Source: Paragonimus skrjabini miyazakii
Lineage: Eukaryota > Platyhelminthes > Trematoda > Plagiorchiida > Troglotrematidae
NCBI GenBank assembly: GCA_014338405.1
Contig: JTDE01001342.1
Coordinates: 94,196 to 158,195 of the forward strand
Length of the DNA stretch: 64,000 nt
Reading direction: 5' to 3'
Each line of letters opens with the position of its first letter. The stretch's first letter is position 1. Below, one piece after another: positions 11,801 through 26,800 of this stretch. The notes under the pieces were generated by a model. The model saw only the letters and a program-made list of their open reading frames with translations. It ran no database searches and was not told the DNA's origin. The translations under genes were made by a program, and so were the position numbers.

Positions 11801-14800
11801 AAGAAGCACCGTGACACACTCCGTCATCAGCGGCTCACGCCTTAGAAGTTAAGATGGCAGTTATTAAATTTGAGGCCAGTACTTGCATAGTTGTGAATAT
11901 TGATAACCGCATTGTGCGTTTTTATAACGCTGTCGTGAAATGTAGACATTTCATCCACAGTTATTTGTCAAACTGATCAATACTTGCAGGGAATGGTAGG
12001 CGATCGAATTGTCAGTAAGTGTTTGGGATATCTATGTTAATGTGAGAATGAACTGCTGTAGTTCTACTCTAGTCAAGGTCCGTTTTTACCCCCAAAACAG
12101 CAGCTGAGCAATAAGATCAGCAAACACGATTTTACACTTAACTAGCTATGATCATTGCCAGAACATGCAACTTGTTCCCCAGCTGCCTACCTCTTATCAC
12201 TTCTGTTAATTAGCATAGCTGTACTGAGATGTATCTATCTATTGCTCAAGCATTGTTTAGTGATTCATTTAACTAGGTACACATGCTTCTGCTAGCTAAC
12301 GGTTAAACGTTCTACTAATTCGAATCGTTCGATAGGTAAATGATCATTGGACAATTGTGGGACAGCCAAGTTAAAACGACGAAACGGTGTGGTTGGTCTT
12401 CTTATTGCTGGCCCATATTTCTAACGGATGCTCCGGGTCAAATAAGCAATCATTGATTTCTATACAAACCATACCAATAATTCACGTACCAACTCGCTTA
12501 GTTTGCTCGTTACGATCTGAAATTAGGTCAAAAAAGTGGGTTGAATCAATAAATAAAAATGAACGACATACGCACGTTAAAAACTATTGACCGAGCAAAT
12601 CGAGAGAACATGTACAACTTATTTTCTCTAAACTCATGTGTCTTGTATATTTTAAGTGCCAATATAATCGTCGTTAGACCCAGGTGTGTAAGTTTGTTGG
12701 TCGATCTTCTCGTTGCTATAAGTTTGCAAATTTGTGGATTACATCGTCGAACGTCATCTGTAACAGTAGATGTAATCCGGATGAGAGAGCACAAATTCCT
12801 GCAGACGTCGTGGCACAGTTTCGGATGAAAAGTTGGTATTAGCAAGGCACATTAAGGGCAAATATAATGGAACATTAAAATGAGCGTGTTACTCGTGTGG
12901 TAGTGTCTCAAAAGCGATTATACTTGAGAACGAAAATAAAGTAGATATTCTCAGATGACCGTATACTTCATTCTGGAGTTAACGTATCATTAATGAGCTA
13001 TGGCATGTGAATAGAATGGTTGTCCTATAAAGTCTGTCTCCCATGTGAACATCTCTGAAAGTTACCAGGCGTCGCCTAGTTTTAAGGTGTTTGTGGACAA
13101 CATGACCAAGTAACGTTGCTATGGTTCCAGTGCACCAGAGTAAGGCAGATATCGCTGGCTCCATAAGATGTGAACGTCAGTACGCATAAGTTACTCTCCT
13201 AAAAAGGCATAGCGGGATACTTATTTACCAATTCGTATCATATCTGTTTTCTATACTACTGTGGTTTGACAGTGTCAGCCGTCATTTAAGCCACCAAAGC
13301 TACTATCAGTGAGTCGTTGACCACGAAACCATTAAAAACAGATCTGCATACAAATCCAAACAAGACGAATTGAACTGGTACGGTAAAATGAAGAACAGAT
13401 ACTAAGTAGTAGGGGGGAATATCAACGACCTGTCTGAGGATCAACATCGAGAGTTCTCTTAAAGGAGACGGCTGAACACAACTCTTTCCGTACTCATATC
13501 GCGGCTACGTTTCACAACACAATGTTGTACGTTCCAGTATCACTTGTCTTATCAGTTGTGGCTGTTATCTTTCAAGGGCATCTGAAATCAAGGTTACGGC
13601 ATCCGCAGTCAATAGTGCTACTAAAGTTGAAAAGATGTCATTCGGACACGTCAAAATATTCCATTTTATTAGGTAGACAGCTTCCGGCTGGGCGCGTAGA
13701 AGGTGTCCAAGGGTATCTGGTCAAAGTGAAGCCCAGTTCAAAGGCCTTGGTTAAATGTAACTGCTTATATGGTTCCGTGCAATGCAGTCATTTGATGGTA
13801 TCAAAAAAATGTTTTGTGGAAAGTAGCCATAATTTTTCATGTCTCGTGGCCTTTTTCTTAAATTTGTGCCCTCATTGAATAGGAGCATTTTCTAGCGATG
13901 TTAACTGTATAACTTACGGCAGCTGCTGATAGAGAAAAGTCGTCGATGTTGTTGGGAACTTGATAGTAACTTTCCTAAGATTGGAATAAACATTGCTGAT
14001 TTATGTTACAAGAAGATCTTGTCCAGGAATAACCCTGGATGGGAATGTTTTAAAAATTTACGAACCATGATCCCGGTGAACCTATACGAAATTCAGAGCC
14101 CCATCAGAAGCTAATCCATTCGCTAAATTAACGACTTTCTTCGGTCACCGTGGTGCTGCATACACCCTTAGATTTGCAGCACATTCCTCGGCAAGTTTCT
14201 TCTGAGGGACAGAAGGTTTCATACGACATTGAATGTTGGGATTTTTGGCAATAACACAAATGCTTTTCTAAATGCAGGCGGTTTTATCCTCAGTCTGTAG
14301 CTGTGCGAAATGCGGCTTGTAGCCAGTCATGACACAACGTACATATTTTCCCGAAAGCAACAACAATTTGCCGAAAGTAGTTAACATGCTCCATGAGAAA
14401 TGTGAAGATTGTACTACTGCTTCATAGGCAGGTTTAGGAAAGTAAGTTAAGAAATTTAAGGACACCGGTAGTGTAAGAGTCAGAAAGTTAACCTCTAGGA
14501 TATGAATTACAGTTAACATGGTGATATATTGCGGCATTTGACGAAAATAAATCTTAAGTTCGTTTAGAAGTGTATGCGATGCCAAGCGCCTGAGTGTCCT
14601 ACCACGTTTTCCTCCCAAAACGTAGTCCTCAAATTACAAAACTTTCAGTCACACGAGAAAATAAGGCTGCAGCAGGCTTCGAATTTCTGACTAATGTGTA
14701 CGTGGTAGCTGGAACATGTCTCAGCGTACAGACTGCCATCGTTCGTGTGAAGTGTACTTCAGATGTGCGCGGTAGAATTTACTAACCTGTGACAGTGCGA

Positions 14801-17800
14801 AGCCTGCGTCAGGTTCGCACGTGCTTTTTGGAAGGTTGTGACCCTCATCATTCCGTCTAGTCGCTTATCAGGTGGTATACGGCCAGTGTTGAATGATTTA
14901 CAGTTTTATGTGGCCAGTTGGTTCGAAACTGGCCGAAGTACATTTGGTTGCTACTCTCCAAAACTAGCAGGCTGTGTCGAGTTAAACAACTGTGTTTTAG
15001 CGATAGCCCGAATACTGCAGTGATCAATTTGAGTGGTGTAATCCGGACCTAAAATCCATTCTCGCGCTGGTGTGTGCATATCAATCACAAGAGTGCGTAG
15101 ATGGCATACGCTGACACAATTTAGACAAGAGACTTGTCAACGAGAACCATCATGTTATGCTACTTTCACATCCGCCCTATTTATCTCAACGCTACTGCTA
15201 CCTGTTGTGTTGGGACCAAGCCGTAACTGTGTGCGTACTTCTTTCGCCCGTCTTTGAAAATCACTTCGAAATCACTAATTATCCAGGAAAGTGCAAGGGA
15301 CGACCCTTAGTATGTAAATATTTCGCTTATCTATTATCACCAGCCCCTCCTACGTGAAATTTTAACCTACCCCATCATCTGTTATTTTAACTGGATTACA
15401 TGACCTTCTTGGAGTTTCCTGCTTATCTTATGCAACTGTAAACAGTTGGTGTGAATTTTTTAAAGCGGCTGTTTACGAAGTTAATTTCTTGTGATAGTTT
15501 GACGCTCGATTTTTTGATGGCAAACAGTATGTATAACCACAACCTATTGTCAGTTGTCACTGACTGACAAATTTTGAGCATTTGCCGTTGAGACCTAAAC
15601 AATATTTGTCTAGTGTTCCATCACAGAATGCGTGGTTGTTTGTTTATTTTTGTTCAAATCACTAACCTGTACACAGTGACAGAACATCAATCACCAGTCA
15701 ACTAGGTATAGTCAGTACACTGGAAATCTTTCATTTTAGTGATTGAGTTTTTATATCCGGAATTCTTTAGATTTCTCAGTCCTTATGATCTGTTCTACTT
15801 TACGGTCTGGCCAATTAAGCAACAAGTACATAAACCTTCGAATGGCGTAAATTTGATCAAATAAACTGTCTATCAGGGAACAGAATTACGCGTAAGTTTG
15901 CGACGCTCGACAGTAAATATTAAACCTACATTCGCACTAATCAACAGTCAGACAGAACGAGGCGGTTCAAATTGGAAAGAAGATTAATTCTTGCAACAGT
16001 ACCATTGAAGACATGATATAAATTTCAAGTGTGAAAATCAACGTTTGCCTGTTGTTCACGAAGTGTTGCTTGAAATATAATCTAGCATCAACTTATCTAC
16101 AACATCTAAGCGAACTTTACAGGAAAGGGCTATCCAGTTAATTTATCAGGGTTACTGTACGGATAATCCTGTCAAACATCATCGAGGAAACGAAATTTGA
16201 GAACGAATAGCCTCAATGTAAGTCATATCCTTTCTCTACTCGGTCTTACTTTTTGAGTGGTAGCGTGTTATTTATATCCCACACATCTCGCACAAAGTGG
16301 ATTTGACAGTGAAGCTAAACTGAACAAGCCACTGTACAACCCCTTAAACATTTACTACTTTTCCCAGTTAACAGTATGTTCAGCCTTTGCACATATACGT
16401 AGGTTTTTAGGTTAGTTCACTGTGATACTGGTTTCGATGGTTATTCTGATTTAGTTGTCTTTATTCAATCAGGTTTACCAAACGTAATGCGGTTTTCTTC
16501 ATTCCTTCAAGCTGGCCCATGTGCCATTAGCTACGTGTGTCCAACCGTCGAAGATTCATCGTGGTCTGCACTGCATGCAGACGAACTGGTGGAACGACAC
16601 CGTTTTATTTCCCGTTCCACTTCCGCTCGAGTGTGTACCCCAAGAGAAACGCACAATCGAAGATTAGACTTTTTGGTGAGTTGAGAATGTCTTTCTCAGT
16701 GTAAGTTTTACGTTTATGATAAGGAGGTTGGTTTATATTCTAGCCCGTAGCCACCTTATACATACAAAGAAACTAAAATCTCTTCACATATTTCCTGCTG
16801 CTTTATGATATCTTCTATGTGAAATAGCTGACTTATCAGAAGTACTGCCATGCCATTAACCATAATCTTACTTGTGCTCCTTCAGTAGCGCTTATAACTT
16901 ATCAAGCATTAAATTACGATTAACCGTCAGTTAACGTCCGGAGTCACAGAAGCGTCCTCTCACTCATCGAACCATCAGTCACTCCTGACGAGGATTTCCA
17001 ATAATGTCAACATGTACACAACTTATTCGTCTGCTTTATATATCCTCGATTTTGTCGACAAGTTTATCTGTTAACATAGTTTAAACCGCAACCCCGCGTG
17101 GTTGGCAAATAATCCAGGTTTGGTAGTTAATGCACCACCCCAACAGTTACTGAGACTTGTGTGAAATAAAAGAAAATTACAAGACAAAGGACTGACAGCG
17201 GAGTAAGTTGATTTGGCGATTTCAACCACTTATTAACGAGTGTGTGGCTGCGATGTCACAATGTCTACGTAATCACCAATGAAACGGATACTGGCTCCTT
17301 CTTTTATGCAGTGGTGGATGCAGATCCACTAGTGAACCGTACGAAAATACCTTGGATAATTTATAAAATAAGCAACAAGTCGTTACTACAACTTACAGAA
17401 GTATTCTGTATAATATGCAACGCATCTCTCTTTGTAGACCAAGTAAACAGATATTTAGTTACACTGTACCGGTTAATGAACTCTGATTACCGTTGTGGTA
17501 ATCCAAGTAGGTGACTCTTTTGTGGACAGTTTTGTTTTCAAGTGGCTTAATGCACTTATGAAAATAAAACAGTGTTGTCTGATACATCGCGCTGACCCGT
17601 GTACTCCTTAACGTCTCAAAAATATCTGTTCCAGGGACGATGCCGACGCATGTACATCAGATAATCTGGATGAATTACCATACAGTAAAGCCAAATCATG
17701 CGTTAACTCAGTGAATGTGTGGGTAGTTAATTCAAAGTTATTCCGAAGCAGTTACCGCATAGAGTATTTTGCTGCACTTCAAATGATCCACAATGTAGAT

Positions 17801-20800
17801 GACCAGATACTTCTGTCCCATTGTATGGTCTGGACTGATTTTGTGCATTTCAATACTACTGCGTCTATGTCTGATGATGGCGTCGTTGAATTTTACTAAT
17901 CTTCCTACACAGACTTGCTTAAACCCATCTCTGAAACAGACAATCCAGGAACAAAGCAAGGACTGGATCGTTTTCTATGCTTCAGCTTGAGGCTGCTTAA
18001 TTGGTATGGGATTCTTAAAATGGGTGATGAACGGCAACCTCTGGTTACTTGCTGTCAGTCCCATGAGACTGACATAGCTTGATTAGGTTTCCCTTTGCTG
18101 ACTCGGCGCACACACAAAATTTGCTGCCCTCATGTACGTAGACTGGATAAATATCTGCTCACTCACAGTGACGAAGGCAAGTTGTTACTGTTATTGTTGC
18201 TTAGTTCTAGTATCGACCGAGACGAGTGTTGAATACCACTCACTTAGCTAGTCAACATTTCACCCGACTAAATATTTATTTCGGCAATATAATGTGTAAT
18301 TTTTAAAAATTAGTTTGCTCTCTGTTTCACTCTGTTGAAGTGTGACATGGATTATTCGTGATTAACTCGTTTCATAGTACGCACTCTATATTCTGAAGTA
18401 TCACAATTCCATTATGTAACGTGTATACCTCATTTGTTATGGTTCCACTATTCCACACTCTCCGACCACTAGTCCAGGAATGTGCTCTTATGAATATCAT
18501 TCCATACACGGAACGTGGTGTGCACTGGTCCTCAGATACGCAACTTCATCATTCTACCCCCTTTAATCACTTGAGTGCACCTTTAAATAATTGTCAATCC
18601 AAAAGATTCCTCCTCATAATCTCCGGTAACTCTGAAGCTAAATTTTGTAGCCTAACTACGGTGAGAATCGTACCAAGTCCCAAAATGCAGCAATTATTAC
18701 TACGATGAATTTCATTGATCAGTCGCCTATGTCGTCTGACAGAATAAACCAGTAAATCCTGCTGGTGCAAATCGGCGAATCTTTGTAGGTTCAATCTATC
18801 GGTGTACACTCCAACAGATAACAGTTCGGATGCCTCCAACAATGTATTTTATGACCCCTTCGTCGACCCTCTAAAGTAGATCAAACACACATCAGCATAC
18901 TACACGAAAATTTTGATTATCAACTCGGTCTTCTTTCTAGGGACTAAAAGCAACAGGGTGGTATGAAAGGTGTCCCAACATAACGTTCTCACAACATTAA
19001 AAGTCCGTGGTAACTATACCCATTTCCTGATTCCTATATTTCGACTACGAGATTCAAACATGATAAGAAGCATTGTGTCTATTGGTTACTAACCCGCGCA
19101 TCATAACCATAGACAAAATCATTCATATAGCAGTTAGTTACAGGTGGCACTATTCTGTCGAACGTTGTTGTGCATTTTGAGGCAATATTTGAAATCAGAT
19201 CGCCCCGCTGTGTGTCTTCGTTTTGTATCGACCTTTGCTCAGCGGTAAATCCAATAAGATTGGCTGGTGTTTGAGCGAAAATGGGTAGTGATCTGCGGTC
19301 AGGAGACACTGACGAACGGATTGTCCAGTTTCAGTCAGTTGAATGGGCTTCGTGGACACTGAGAACAAATCGTAGCAGCAGTGAGAGTGTATGAACGACA
19401 TATGTTCCGGAAGAGATATGCAGTTACCGCAGGACGACATTTTAGGCCCGCCGGTAGGCTTGGCAAACAAGCGCAGTTTGGTTTCATCTAAGCCTGAATA
19501 CTATATCGACCGTAGAGAACTCAAACACAAATTGACTGAAGGCTTGTGCGAACAGCTTAAGCATCACTCGGCTGAAAAATCGAAGGAGACAGAGCATAAC
19601 TTTTCAATTGGGAATAGCAGAATACTGCTTTTTCTATTGTGTTTGCCGTCCAACTAACCGTGCTGTGCATAGATAATCACAAAGTATGATCACTCACTTA
19701 TGTAGCTGATCGATCTCCGGAACGGACCGATGACTGTACACTTTGAACGTTTACATGAGGGCACTCATATGTTTATTTGTCCGAATTTTATCTCACGTAC
19801 GTAATTGCAAAGAACAAACAAAATTATGCTTAAGGATACATCCTACATGATAGTTTTGACGTTTTTCAAAGCATAAATAGCCTGCACTTTACTTTCCTCA
19901 CAAAATTACAGGTTTGCCAATATTTTCTATAGCATCCCCTGAATTTGGTTTATTTCATATTTCTTTAAAAACAATCCACAGCTACGCAAAACTGGCGATG
20001 ATTTATGGCCGAAAGAAATACGGCTGGCCCAAACAAACAGTCCGTTACGACCCACAGTTCAGTCTCCGTCACAATCCTCAACGTGTTCAGTCTCTCCAAA
20101 CAGTTGCGGAGAAGTGGACAGCCTTTACCAGCCCAGAAGACATACGCTGTTGTTTGCAAAAAATAATGTTGGCGTAAGTAACAGGTTCAAGTAAAAGACT
20201 GAACATTCATTTCGGTTATAGGTATACCGTGTGTAAATTTCAAACTTTCTTAATGTACTTATAACCGGCTCGTCCAAGTTTGAGATTGACAGTGTTTTAA
20301 TTTCAGGCTCCACCAAACTTGGTCATCACAGTTAGATGATATGAGTTTGAAAAGATATTAATGTGTTTCAATGTCCGTTCTGAATGGGTGTCTTACTTGT
20401 TTGAACTCATGACATAAACAAAGGAATCTGAAAAAACAAACTTAGTTTCACGAACTCTCATCCGCGAGACCAACGATGCCATGAGTATCTCCTTGAACAA
20501 GGTGAATGCGATAATTAGTTCGAAAGGGGGTCATCATTTCAACATACATTTCGACTTTGCCACTAGGTGATATATTTAAACTAGGGCGAAGTCAACACCA
20601 GTGGGCTTATAGGATTTATGTTTTGAACGCAATTATGTAGACAACTAATGATTAATCGAGGATTCGGTTAATTTCACGTTAGATATCACTCATACTTGAT
20701 TGCAGTATTCGCGCGCAAATATACTTTCCAGTCAACCTATTTCAAAAAGAAACACAAAACGTAAGTTTTAGTGTTGTTAGAACCAATCAGTAGTGCTCAT

Positions 20801-23800
20801 TCTTGCTACGACCGGGATTAGAACTTCGGTCACACATTCTTAAAGCAACCATGTTGACCATTGAGCTACCGACCTCATACTTGTCTGAAAAGTCCACCTA
20901 AATGCAAAATCTGTGATCAAATGTGTGATGTTCAAATTGAAACAATCAAATAGTCCGTTTTGGATTTTGGCCCTAAATGTCACTGTTCATGTGTACTGAA
21001 AGAGTGACTTGCTTTGTCCATCTAGACCAAAGAAAATTTGCATGTTTTATATATCAATTTGGCTTGCTGTGAAATGTTATCTGGCAGGCAGGTGACAACT
21101 ATGGTATTCGTGCAAATGTTAATGTGTCCGAAAGGGGCCTATTGCAATGTCTATGAGAATGCGACAGCTGCGTTCAATCGTGGGTGATGTTCAACTTGAA
21201 AACAGGAACTGGAAAATGAACTCCCTAAATGACATACACAGATAAAATACGAAACATGGAAAACCCAACTAGAAAGTGGAATCAAAATCACTTTTTATAT
21301 CACTTGCTTAAAGCTGACAACTGAATATATGTGCATTTGTATAGGGCTTTAAGGATGAAAGATACCAAATTTCAAACTTGTTTCTAACTGCATCGAATAT
21401 CCTGACATATGTATGCCACTGGATTTCGAAATAATCAAGCTCTTCACATATGGCTTACTGTGGTGAGGACAAGCGATCGCATCATGCTGCTCACACTATC
21501 ATGCAGTAATGAGGCATGTATTTGGATATCGAAGCAGCGGAGGGAAAACGCAAGAAAAACACTGGAGAACACTAAAGTGAAATTGTATGTTTTCCGTAAG
21601 TAAACTGGACATTGGCAATCGTAGCAACCGTGACGTCCTTGGATCAATGTTATTTTCAAATGAACGTTTGTCTGTCATGGTGTTGGAGCGTATATCCCGT
21701 ATGTTGATTTTCTGAATAAACAACGCTTGAATAATCCTCGTTTTTTGACTCATACTACTTCGTTCTTTTAGTACTATTGATTATGGATAACTATGCAGCC
21801 AACGATAACACGCCATAGTGAAACAGTTTTCTGCATGCTTAAAGGCAGACGTTATTTGTTATTATCATTCCTCATCACTGCACTCCACCAAACTGGAAAA
21901 TGGTAATCTTGGTAATCGTGAAACATATTGGAAATTAAACCAATTACCTGAAGACTGCTTTCTTGAGCTTTTGCCCTTACTTCTCATGTGGCCGCTTAAA
22001 ACTGTTTGTCAGTTGTTAAGTTTATTGATGTAATGAGTGTGCATTTTTAGGGTTAGTGTACAGCCTGGACTGTGGATCGACAAGTGTCACTTTACCTACC
22101 AAACATAGACATTTATACCCTTGATATTTCCCGTACTGTCTTCTGACGGTATTTTTTCTTCTGTAGATGACTGTGTACAAGCAAAGCAGCTAACAGAAAT
22201 GCAACGATTATAGTTGACTACGTACGTGAATACGGCTGGTGAGGTTCGCTGAATTCACATGGCCTTCGAATGTATTAATGTTAGAAGCCTTGTAGCTGTT
22301 CATCGGCTGGGAGTACCAGACAGACTGGGCAACCTTAAGCTCACTTGTTCTTGATTTTCGCTTCGCGCCTTATTATGGTAAAGCTTATCTTAAACTCGAT
22401 GCTCAGTCAACCAGTGAACGATTTGGACTCATTGCTTTAGGAATCAAAATGTTTGATTTTCGTAGCTGTTGTGTTTCGTGGATCGTAATCAGCCACTCCT
22501 TAAGGAAAGGGCTGCTTAACGAATAAACTCACACGCCGTCCTGCAGTCTCACTGGTTACGATCTCGTATTCTTCAAAATTAGTGTATGGATCACAATTCT
22601 GGCGCATTTTTACGGGCTACGGACTCGATGAGACTCAACTGATGAAACCCGACTGGGTAGAATGGCTGTCAGCCAATTTATTGGGTGGGGATCGCTGAGA
22701 TTTACCAATGTCAATAAGGATTCGGTATAATGAAGGAACTTATGTTACAGGTAGGCTTACACAAAACTCACCGTTTGATGTCGTCATCTTTGAACTGTTT
22801 TCCTATCGACTACTGACATTGACTGAGGAGGTTTACTTGCAGTGGTTAAATGTGACAACCTGATAAAATGCATAGATTTCAGGTAGGAAACATTATTGGG
22901 CACATGGCGCAATTGAATTTGGAAGCCTGCATAGGTACGGAGAACAACCATACGAAGTCTGTTTTATGGTCGCAGTATAACTGATAAAACCAACATCTGA
23001 AAACCGTGGTTATCTGTTTGTGTTTCTTTTGCAACATAGCAGATATAGACCGTAATATGTGGTAGCGATAGATTTATCACTAAACTGGATAGTGTGAACA
23101 GATGTGTCTACAATGCAACCCCGTATTCTTGTTGTTCTCAAACGTGTGGGTCAAACTTGATCATTTCAATAGTTAGGTTTGGCAGTGTTCTCTTATGTGC
23201 AAAGACAAATTTGAGCGGTAAGTGAAATAAAGTAGCCATGTTTAACCATACACTTAATGAGAAGGAAATATAACAACCTACCACTGACTCACCCGAACAG
23301 CATGTTATATGTAATATGAATTACTGAACAATTGAACTGATAGGATTGTTACACTTGTTTCCTTTTTGAACCCCGACATTGTGTTCATTATATCTGATAC
23401 ATTCAACCATATGGATCGGCTGAAAATTAATATTTGTTCTGCCTGCTATCCATCCTAAGAGTTGAAACTTGGCACTACCAATCTTCCACGCATCACATTA
23501 ACTGAGTGCTCGTGGCTCTTTTGGAGGCCATTAAAGTCTTCCAAGTCTGATATCCCAAGCTGTCTGCTAAAAACATTCGCATTTTTCCGACAATTGTTTG
23601 TCACAATTGGCTTTAACGTTTCTCTATGATGTAGCCTAATCTGAGGTTGACACTCAACGATCGGTTTTGTCCCTATTTGAATTTGTTAACTGAAGACTAT
23701 ATATTCGAAATTTTCTGTTACGAGTGAATTTGTCGTTCTTTGGACCAAAATTTGTGTGCGTATCTTTTGTGAACGAGGCGAAACTGGTTGTGTGACTTAC

Positions 23801-26800
23801 AAGCTAACAATCTGAATGAAACTGTGGCTATCAAGACCGGGACGGCTACGGCAAATCACTCCCTAGCTAAATCCTATTTACTCTGTTTACCGTTCAGACT
23901 ATCGTATGAGTCCGCATTCCGTTGTCTTTTGGCTTTGGATGATCAACAAATGAGTTCTTGTTGTTTGTTTGGATTAGCGACGTGATCAGTAAACTTGCAA
24001 ACGGAAATTATTACGTACGCTTTTTTGTTAATGCATCCCGGATGATACGAAAGACTTTTTGTTCGGCCATAACAGAAATATATATGGGGGATACGATTCA
24101 GTTCGTTGTTCGTGAGCGCAAGACCTCAATCGTATATTGTCACGAGGCAGATAGACGCTATTTTTCAGGAAGAGCATACTTACGTTTGTACCCTGAGATT
24201 GGGCTATGGTTCCGTTTGAGAATAATGTATTTTTTCGTAAGTGAATGTTGCTATGACTAAATGGATGAATTTGACTTACATAACTGATAGATCCTTAGCT
24301 ACTGGTCTTCAGTTTGACTGGTCCTATTTCGATAATGAAAAGATCAGAACGTCGTTCTGGATATCTTCCATCTGACAATGGCTCTACTCACATCGGAATG
24401 TTCGATTAAGTTGTATGCAAATATTTGAGTTTCCAACTGTTTCAGTGGACAGAGAATACTTTAGCTTATACACTACTACCAATTTATGATCAACATTCTT
24501 TCTGTTTCATATTACGAATCCGGTAACTATACGACAATGCCCAATGTACTATTTATCAATTTATGACGGTGAGGAAACTTGCAGATTTTACAAAGACCCT
24601 GGAGGCATGCAAACCGGAGTTCAAGTAGACTCAGCCTCCTCTGTCATTTTCAGGTTAAGCACTTGAATTGGCCAATTAAAAATTGTATGCCTGGTAGAAA
24701 ATTATTATTGCCGTCGACTGCCGTAAAACACTGTACACGAAAAACACAATCAGAGGTTGTCATAAGAACTTATTGACTTAGTCGAACTTTAAGATTTTGC
24801 TTCCTGGGTCATGTTGAATGTTTGAATAACCTACCTGTTGGTTGTGCCTGTTAACACCGGTGTGTATTCTTTTGTCCCGGGTCATATCTCCAAGTCTGAT
24901 AACCGCGAAGGGTCCGGATTTCACACCGGATTACGCAGCGTGTTTGCGGAACAGAATGATCGACAACACACCTACAGTAACCCACAAGTGTTCTTGTTAG
25001 TGGCTATGATTAAAACTGCTATCACTATCGTTGTCACTGTGGCTAATTCTGGTTGAAGTGATAGTGGTGTTAAAAAGATCAAAAACTGGACAGTCAGTCG
25101 GTAGATTATTTTGACCGGGAGGCGTGGGAAGTTTTTCATTAATAGGCTATCACAGATCAATATCACAATTTTTCTTTACCAAAGCTGATCGTTAGTTAAG
25201 AAGGAAGGTATTAAAATGGCACATCAGAAACGCGAGAAAACATGCACATACTGAAAACTCTCAGAGCCAGGAATTACACAAACAGATATGTAGGTGACAT
25301 CGGTAACAAATCGACTTATTGCGTCCCTTCAACGCGTTTTACGTTGTCGGCCCAGCCTCCCGTCATATCGATTGGCAGTTTTGTGAATCTAACTACAAGT
25401 GCGGCAACAAAGAGAGACCTGATTCAACCTGACTGAATCCTGAGGGCTGTTGAAGACAAGGCAAAGTCATGAACAGTTAACACGAAGCTGTTAGGGAGTT
25501 ACCTTGAAATATCTCTGAGGTGGATTACGATGCAACAGGAGCACAAAAGAGAGCACATACCTATCTCAAGGATGTGAACTTGTACCATCCTGGATGAGTA
25601 CATTCTGTGTTTACTTGTACCTGAAATCTCATTTCTACCATCTGATAGGTTCATGCGAAAATAAGTCTGGTCATGACTGAACTTTATTTTGAAAGTGAAT
25701 ATCTAAAAGTGTTGTCTTTCCCATTGTTAGTATATCCATTATTTTTACGAAATTGTAGACTTAAGTGCAACTTGTAAGTTTTACACTCAGAAACGTGTTA
25801 CTGTTGACTAAAAAACTCATGTGCATGGCACAAGTAAACCACTCACCACGTAACAATTTTCAGTGTTCTAATCTTACTGATGTACGAGTGCATTCTGCTT
25901 ATTATATTTTCCTTAGTTGGGTGATTCAAACTCAGTTCTTGGCTATCTGGCAGTATATAACAACGCCACAGGAGTGACTATACGCTGGACATCAAACGAG
26001 CTATTGTTACAAGCCTCAGGTCAATCACTACAACCTTTCAATAGGGACTGTCACGCCGGCAATCACTGTGGCAATTGCTCGGCTACGAATTTTAATCTAC
26101 AGTCAGCAAGTGTGAGATTATCCAGTCTGCCAATGGATGAAAGAACAATGGAACAGAAGGAAGATGGCCCAGGCCTTTTGCAAGATACGATCAACTGCCC
26201 GCATTCAGACGATTCTACTACTTCTGTTTTACATAAGTGAGTACCTGCAATCCTGTAGCTACGAGATGCATAATTAGAGAACTTTAACCGAATACTTTTG
26301 TTGCACGTTAATAACATGTGTGTATATACGTGCATGTGACACCCATCTAAAATTGCTTCAACTGGAAGGTAACACACGATCGGTATTCGCAAATGCCCAC
26401 TGTTTTAATGGAGTGCAGTCATCTCGATCACGTTGTTTTGCCACCACGGGTGCACTTTTGAAACTTACTATCAACAGTGAGTCGCATTTCACTGCGATTC
26501 ATCGTGACACCTCGGCGTCTAGTTGGAGGACAACAGACACACAGTACTCCCCATTCAGTTGTGCATATCGGTGAGTACAAGAGTCGAATACATGGTGTGT
26601 GCGGTGGCACATTGTTATCACATCGTATCAAGTGACTAACTACAACAGTATATGTATTGTGTGTGAGCAAGTCAAGAGAAGATCGGCCATTTTTTAACTT
26701 TTACGTGAACCAGTTCGCGGCGTTAATGAGAAGATAACACACACACTACTTGTCCAATAAGTGCATCAAATCCAAGTTTTTCTGAGTATATCGAAGTACA

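Larger units (their letters stand above)
20761..25916 (+). other. Intron (5.2 kb)
   Basis: The intron contains two SINE pieces (20768-20885 on the minus strand, 21128-21200 on the plus strand). Open frames at 23788-24260 and 24838-25056 were examined. They lack good paired splice sites and recognisable domains. The rest looks like unique or unrecognised decayed repeat DNA. Confidence 0.5.

Noticed and set aside
18421..18842. Opposing open frames on both strands
   Set aside because: Neither shows a domain, and both lie between SGSM exons without usable splice sites.
23788..24260. Overlapping open frames of 65 and 100 codons
   Set aside because: No acceptor/donor pair in phase with neighbouring exons and no recognisable domain.
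24838..25056. Open frame with SDNREGSGFHTGLRSVFAEQ
   Set aside because: Looks locally coding-like, but the possible donor (GTGTTC) is poor, no SGSM counterpart exists and no other family was recognised.
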